Shown: positions 32,955 through 37,500 of the stretch, one piece after another
How positions within the stretch are numbered: the stretch's first letter is position 1
Layout of the letters: every line of letters begins with the position of its first letter
Assembly (NCBI GenBank): GCA_020402745.1
Contig: JADBYZ010000003.1
Coordinates: 1-37,500 of the forward strand
Length of the DNA stretch: 37,500 nucleotides
Origin: Phenylobacterium sp.
GTDB taxonomy: Bacteria; Pseudomonadota; Alphaproteobacteria; Caulobacterales; Caulobacteraceae
Reading direction: 5' to 3'
Position numbers and translations under genes: made by a program
The notes under the pieces: model-generated
What the model was told of the DNA's origin: nothing
Seen by the model: only the letters and a program-made list of their open reading frames with translations
Databases searched by the model: none

Positions 32955-34592
32955 ATGGACGCCTACGACTACATCATCATCGGGGCCGGCTCGGCCGGCT
33001 GCGTGCTGGCCGCGCGCCTGACCGAGGATCCCTCGGTCAGGGTGCTGCTGCTGGAGGCTGGGGGCAAGGACAACGCCCTGATGGTGCGCATGCCCGCTGG
33101 CGTCGGCGGACTGATCGGCGACAAGAATGACCACAACTGGGGCTTCTGGACCGAACCGGAACCGCATCTTGACGACCGGCGCCTCTGGTGGCCACGGGGC
33201 AAGGGCTGGGGCGGGTCGTCCTCCATCAACGGCATGATCTATATCCGCGGGCACGCCCGGGATTACGACCAATGGCGTCAGATGGGCCTCGAGGGCTGGG
33301 CCTACCGGGACATCCTTCCCTACTTCAAGAAGTCGGAAGCCTTCGAGGGCGGGGCTGACGACTGGCATGGCGCCAATGGCCCCCTGAAGGTCTCCAAGGC
33401 CTCAGACCCCAACCCGATCTACTCTGCGGCCATCCAGGCCGGCGCGCAGGCCGGGCATCCCCTGACAGGCGACTTCAATGGCCGCCAGCAGGAGGGGTGG
33501 GGCCCCTATCAGATGACCGTCCATGACGGCGAACGGTGGAGCGCCTCGCGCGGCTATCTGCACCCGGTCATGTCCCGTCCCAACCTGACCTGCGTCACGG
33601 GCGCCCGTACGACCCGGATTCTCGTCGAGGACGGCGTAGCGACCGGCGTGGAGTACGCGGACGAAAAGACCCGCGCGCGGACCCAGGTGAAGGCGAAGCG
33701 CGAAGTCCTGGTCTGCGCAGGCGCCGTGCAGTCGCCTCAGATCCTTCAGCTGTCCGGAATCGGCGATCCCGCCGACCTCGCCGCCGCCGGGATCGAGACC
33801 GTCCACGCCCTGCCCGGGGTGGGCCAGAACCTGCAGGACCACCTGGACGTGACCCTGTCCTGGGCCTGCCCACAGCCCATCACCATCTATTCGCAGCGAA
33901 AGGGCCTGAAGACCCTGCTGGTCGGGCTGAACTACCTCCTCTTCAAGAAGGGGATCGGCCGGCGCCAGTTCCTGGAATCCGGCGCCTTCCTGAAATCCCG
34001 CCCGGATCTCGACCGCCCCGACCTGCAGGTCCACTGCGTGCTTGCGGTGATGCAGAACCACGGCAAGACCGTGGTGGAGCGGGATGGTTTCACCTTCCAC
34101 GTCTGCCAGTTGCGGCCCGAGAGCCGGGGCAGGGTGGGGCTGAGGTCCTCCGATCCCTTCGACGATCCCGCCATCTTCGCCAACTACCTGTCGGCGGAGG
34201 AGGATCGCCGCGCCCTGCGCGAGGGCGTCCGCATGATGCGCGAGGTGGCCAGACAGCCGGCCCTGGACCCCTATCGGTCGGAGGAGCTCTTCCCCGGCGA
34301 GGATACTCAGGGTGACGAGGCCGTCGACGCCTGGATCCGCGCGACGGCCGAGACCATCTATCACCCCGTCGGGACCTGCCGGATGGGGGCGGATGGCGAT
34401 CCCATGGCGGTGGTGGACTCCCAGCTCCGGGTCCGCGGCCTGAAGGGCCTGAGGGTCGTGGACGCCTCCGTCATGCCGACCCTGGTGAGCGGCAACACCA
34501 ACGCGCCGACCATCATGATCGCTGAAAAGGCCGCCGACATGATCCTCGGCCGGCCTGCGCCGGCGCCGGATGACGCCGAGATCGCCGCCTGA
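32955..34592 (+). CDS. GMC family oxidoreductase (choline dehydrogenase-like)
   Basis: A 545-aa FAD-dependent alcohol dehydrogenase of the glucose-methanol-choline family. The Rossmann FAD loop GAGSAG is at 10-15, followed by the GMC block WPRGKGWGGSSSINGMIY. Near the C-terminus HPVGTCRMG contains the catalytic His and SGNTNAPTIMIAEKAADMI is the FAD-binding end. There is no signal peptide, so it is cytosolic or peripherally associated. The substrate could be choline or another primary or aliphatic alcohol; no betaine genes accompany it. Upstream enoyl-CoA hydratase suggests a catabolic context but this is inference. It abuts the convergent M16 protease gene: the two stop codons form the palindrome TGATCA. 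Confidence 0.95.
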   Translation: MDAYDYIIIGAGSAGCVLAARLTEDPSVRVLLLEAGGKDNALMVRMPAGVGGLIGDKNDHNWGFWTEPEPHLDDRRLWWPRGKGWGGSSSINGMIYIRGHARDYDQWRQMGLEGWAYRDILPYFKKSEAFEGGADDWHGANGPLKVSKASDPNPIYSAAIQAGAQAGHPLTGDFNGRQQEGWGPYQMTVHDGERWSASRGYLHPVMSRPNLTCVTGARTTRILVEDGVATGVEYADEKTRARTQVKAKREVLVCAGAVQSPQILQLSGIGDPADLAAAGIETVHALPGVGQNLQDHLDVTLSWACPQPITIYSQRKGLKTLLVGLNYLLFKKGIGRRQFLESGAFLKSRPDLDRPDLQVHCVLAVMQNHGKTVVERDGFTFHVCQLRPESRGRVGLRSSDPFDDPAIFANYLSAEEDRRALREGVRMMREVARQPALDPYRSEELFPGEDTQGDEAVDAWIRATAETIYHPVGTCRMGADGDPMAVVDSQLRVRGLKGLRVVDASVMPTLVSGNTNAPTIMIAEKAADMILGRPAPAPDDAEIAA

Positions 34593-37472
34593 TCAGGGCG
34601 CCGTCTTGGCGGCGACCGCCTCCGGCCTCACCTCCAGCCGCCAGATCCGGTCGGGGCGAAGCCATTTGCGCGCCGCCGTCTGGATATCCGCCGGGGACAG
34701 GCTCTCCAGGGTGGGGAGCGCGCTACGGTAGGCGTCCACCTGGCGTGGGTCGGACTGCATGCCGGACAGCGTGCCCAACCAGTAGCCATTGGTTTCCCGC
34801 GACTGCTGTATCCCTTCCAGGATCGGCTTGCGCGCCCGGGTCATCTCATCGGTGGTCGGGGGCGCGGACGCAAGACCAGCGGCGATGCGTTGGATGTCCA
34901 GGGTCACGGCCTCGATTTTTTCAGGCGGAATTTCGACAACCGTGGAGATGTAGCCATATCCGGGTAAGAGCCAGCTCTGGCTGGAGTCCGCACTCGGGGA
35001 GTAGGTGGCCCCCTGTTTCTCCCGCAATTCGTCGGTCAGCCTCAGGTTCAGGATCTCGGCCAGGAGCCGATTGGCCCGGGCGCCTTTGAGATCGGAGGGG
35101 AAATCCGTGGTCGGCCAGGCGGTAAAGAGGACCGCCTGGTCGGCGCGACCCTTGTGGGTCCGCACGACCGCCGGCCCGCCGCCTTGGGGCAGCTGGACCT
35201 TCACCGTCTCCGGCGGCGGAGGCGTCGGTTCCGGCCGGGCGGGGAGGGCGCCAAAGGTGCGGTCCACCGCAGCCACAGCCTTTTCCACCGTGATATCGCC
35301 GACGATCACCACCTCGATCGGGCCGGACGCGAGCGAGGGTGAAATTGCGACCTTCAGGTCGTCAAGCCGGGTCGCCGCCAACTCCTCCTGTGTAGGGAAG
35401 ACCCAGCGCCGGTCCCCGCTGCGGAGCAGGGCGCCCAGGTCCCGCCCGAGGACGCCGGAGCTGGTGGAGGCCAGCTGGTCGTGGATTGTCGCCGACAGGG
35501 CGGAATACCGTCCGAAGGCCTCGGGTCGCCAGCCGGGATCGGTGAGGAAGGCGGCCAGGACCTGCAGTTGGAGCTCGAGGTCCTCGCCCCGCGTCCCGCC
35601 CGACAGGACATAGGCGTCGTCTGTGACCCCGAGGTTGGCGGAATAGATATGGCCGGACAGGGTCCGCTCCATGTCCTTGATCGAGAGCTTGCCCAGTCCG
35701 CCGTCGATCGTGGCGCCGTTGGCCCATAACGGATTTGGTCGGGCAGGATCCAGCCCCAGCCGCCCGTCGCCGAAATTGACCCGGACCATGATCTGGTCGG
35801 TCTTGAACTTGGTGGGCTTCACGGTCAGGCGCACGCCGTTGTTGAAGCGCAGGAAGACGGCGTCGAGGTCGGAGACGTCACGGCGCTCGGCCACGCCGGA
35901 GGGCGTGCCGAAGCTCATATAGGGCCAGGCTTCCAGGGCCCTGGACTCGGAGGCGACGACCTTGGCCTTGAGGGCCTCTCGCGCGGCCGCGGTCACGGCG
36001 GCGTCACCGCCTTCGATCGCCTTGGTACTGGTCATGAAAATGATGGGCCCCGATCCCTTGAACAGGGTGGCGGCGGTCGGGTTCAGTCCCGCAGCGTTGA
36101 GGGTCCGGGCCTCACGCTCGAACCAGTCAAGGTCCTGCTCGGGGCTGGTGACCACGCTGCGCGCCGTGATGGAACCGACGACGCTCCCAGCCAGGCCCGC
36201 AGGGGTCCGGGTGCCCGAGCCGGTGCGGGCGGCGGTCATCGCCGTGCGGGTGTCCGTGATCACCCTCTGGACCTCGTCCTCCCGAACGCCGAAGGTCTCG
36301 AGCCGTCGCTGTTCCTCGAGAATGGCGTTCAGGGCCTTCTTCCAGCCGTCCCCGACGGAGAGGGCGAAGACGCCGGCGGCCTTCTGGATCCGGTAGGACT
36401 CGCCGACCGTTGCTCCTGCGGAAAGGAAGGGCGGCTGCCCGCCCCTCGCCAGGTCGGACAGGCGGCGGTTAAGGATGGCCAGGACCATCGCACGCTCCAG
36501 CTGGGTCCTCCGGTGGGCGAGGGTGTCGGCCGCAAGTTCGGGCTCCGAGAGCCAGGTCACAACGAGGCCGTTCGGCAGGCCGGGGTCCACGAAGATCTTC
36601 GCCTCCGGGCTCCGGCTCGCCATCTTGCCGGCGGGCGGGGCAACGCCGGCGGGGCCGACCGCCTTCCAGTCGGAGAAGGTCTCTCGGATCCTCGCCTCGA
36701 CCTGTTGGGGATCGAAATCGCCCACCGCCACCAGTACCGTGCGCTCTGGCCGGTACCAGGCCTGGTAGAAGGCGCGGAGCGCCCCTGCGTCTGCAGACCG
36801 GAGCACCTCCACCTCGCCGATCGGGAAGCGGCGAGGCGGCAGCTGGCCCTTGAACTGGAAGGCTGAGATCGCCCGGGCCGCCCTCAAAGCGGGACTGTCC
36901 CCAGACCGCTCCTCGGACATCACAACGCCCCGCTCCCTCTCCACTGCGGCCGGCGCGAAACTCAGCTCTCCCGCGACCTCCCGCAGCAGCATGAGGCTGG
37001 TCTCCAATGTCTCCCGGTCGGTCTTCGGCAGGTCGAGGCGGTATATGGTCTCCTCGAAGCCGGTGGAGGCGTTGGTGTCCGCGCCGAAGGCCAGTCCGAG
37101 GCGTTCGAGGATCTTGACCATCTCGCCTTCTGGAACCCGGGTCGAGCCGTTGAAGGCCATGTGCTCCACGAAGTGGGCGATCCCCTGCTGGCCGTCCGCC
37201 TCGTTCAGGGATCCCGCTGAGATGTGAAGGCGCAGGGCCGCCTGCCCCGGCGGGACGGCCTGCTTGCGGATGGCGTAGCGCATGCCGTTGGGAAGGACGC
37301 CGAACCGGAAGGTCGGATCGGCGGCCACATCCGACGTCGCCTGAGGCCAGCCAGCAGGCGCCTCTGGCGCGGACCGCGCCAGCGCGACCGGAGCACAAAG
37401 AAAGAAGAGGCCAACGAATACGGCGCTGAAGACCCCCCGGAGGGGTCTCGAGATTCGGTGCATCGACATCAT
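34593..37472 (-). CDS. Periplasmic M16 family zinc protease
   Basis: A 959-aa pitrilysin/insulinase-type metalloprotease. A signal peptide (about 1-33, hydrophobic VFSAVFVGLFFLCAPVALA) predicts export. The inverse zinc motif HFVEH is at His100-x-x-Glu103-His104, with ADTNASTGFEETIYRLDLP next and the distal acidic ligand region at about 178-188 (ERERGVVMSEE). The length covers four M16 subdomains in one chain; the second half (about 520-959) has FNNGVRLTVKPTKFKTDQIMV and lacks a second HxxEH, the normal non-catalytic half. It should degrade peptides in the periplasm. Two candidate starts are close (MMSM); I use the first at 37472. It converges on the GMC gene with no gap. Confidence 0.94.
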   Translation of the reverse strand: MMSMHRISRPLRGVFSAVFVGLFFLCAPVALARSAPEAPAGWPQATSDVAADPTFRFGVLPNGMRYAIRKQAVPPGQAALRLHISAGSLNEADGQQGIAHFVEHMAFNGSTRVPEGEMVKILERLGLAFGADTNASTGFEETIYRLDLPKTDRETLETSLMLLREVAGELSFAPAAVERERGVVMSEERSGDSPALRAARAISAFQFKGQLPPRRFPIGEVEVLRSADAGALRAFYQAWYRPERTVLVAVGDFDPQQVEARIRETFSDWKAVGPAGVAPPAGKMASRSPEAKIFVDPGLPNGLVVTWLSEPELAADTLAHRRTQLERAMVLAILNRRLSDLARGGQPPFLSAGATVGESYRIQKAAGVFALSVGDGWKKALNAILEEQRRLETFGVREDEVQRVITDTRTAMTAARTGSGTRTPAGLAGSVVGSITARSVVTSPEQDLDWFEREARTLNAAGLNPTAATLFKGSGPIIFMTSTKAIEGGDAAVTAAAREALKAKVVASESRALEAWPYMSFGTPSGVAERRDVSDLDAVFLRFNNGVRLTVKPTKFKTDQIMVRVNFGDGRLGLDPARPNPLWANGATIDGGLGKLSIKDMERTLSGHIYSANLGVTDDAYVLSGGTRGEDLELQLQVLAAFLTDPGWRPEAFGRYSALSATIHDQLASTSSGVLGRDLGALLRSGDRRWVFPTQEELAATRLDDLKVAISPSLASGPIEVVIVGDITVEKAVAAVDRTFGALPARPEPTPPPPETVKVQLPQGGGPAVVRTHKGRADQAVLFTAWPTTDFPSDLKGARANRLLAEILNLRLTDELREKQGATYSPSADSSQSWLLPGYGYISTVVEIPPEKIEAVTLDIQRIAAGLASAPPTTDEMTRARKPILEGIQQSRETNGYWLGTLSGMQSDPRQVDAYRSALPTLESLSPADIQTAARKWLRPDRIWRLEVRPEAVAAKTAP

Positions 37473-37500
37473 CTGTCCTCCGGGCTTGTCCCCGGCAGAG

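Noticed and set aside
1-37500. CRISPR array, insertion sequence, integrase or tandem-repeat locus
   Set aside because: No regularly spaced direct repeats, transposase motifs or terminal inverted repeats were seen, including around the AT-rich orphan and the tRNA-Leu gene.

Overview
The window is a high-GC stretch (most blocks well above 60% G+C by eye) of a bacterial chromosome. The gene set points to an alphaproteobacterium, most likely Caulobacterales of the Phenylobacterium/Caulobacter type: a DUF3126-type small protein, a TorF-type porin, a fused CysN/CysC, a GTP-type PEP carboxykinase and a ManC-AGE fusion. The taxonomic placement is inference from gene families, not a database match. 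No insertion sequence, phage gene, rRNA operon or CRISPR array was seen.

Layout. 163-2613: an SDR dehydrogenase, an unrecognised 131-aa protein, a glutathione S-transferase and a VOC-fold protein. 2675-6840, all on the minus strand: a class I photolyase, a PAS/degenerate-GGDEF/EAL c-di-GMP protein, tRNA-Leu(UAA) and a RadC-family protein. 6895-12575, also minus: a small secreted protein, methionine aminopeptidase, an ABC ATPase and its partner, a 1198-aa ABC permease fused to an M1 metallopeptidase. 12708-15111: a nitrilase-family hydrolase converging on sfsA, then an AT-rich 304-aa orphan that is clearly foreign in composition and sits in frame immediately upstream of sfsA.

15207-23132 is mainly sugar-nucleotide and polysaccharide metabolism: a CinA-type domain protein, a mannose-1-phosphate guanylyltransferase/AGE-isomerase fusion, GTP-dependent PEP carboxykinase, a UDP-glucuronate 4-epimerase-like enzyme and a membrane WbpM/FlaA1-type dehydratase. 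23276-25065 holds a TorF-type porin with a clear rho-independent terminator, and a second SDR.

25263-30173 is centred on sulfate assimilation: cysD and cysN/C (sulfate to PAPS) and cysE (O-acetylserine supply), with queF and a nitroreductase between them. 30236-37472 holds the DUF3126 protein, a PhoH ATPase, a gamma-carbonic anhydrase-like protein, an enoyl-CoA hydratase, a GMC oxidoreductase and a periplasmic M16 protease.

Most of the window is ordinary core genome. The parts most worth a second look are the AT-rich orphan fused head-to-tail in frame with sfsA (14197-15111), the transporter-peptidase fusion (6895-11379) and the ManC-AGE fusion (15988-18141).
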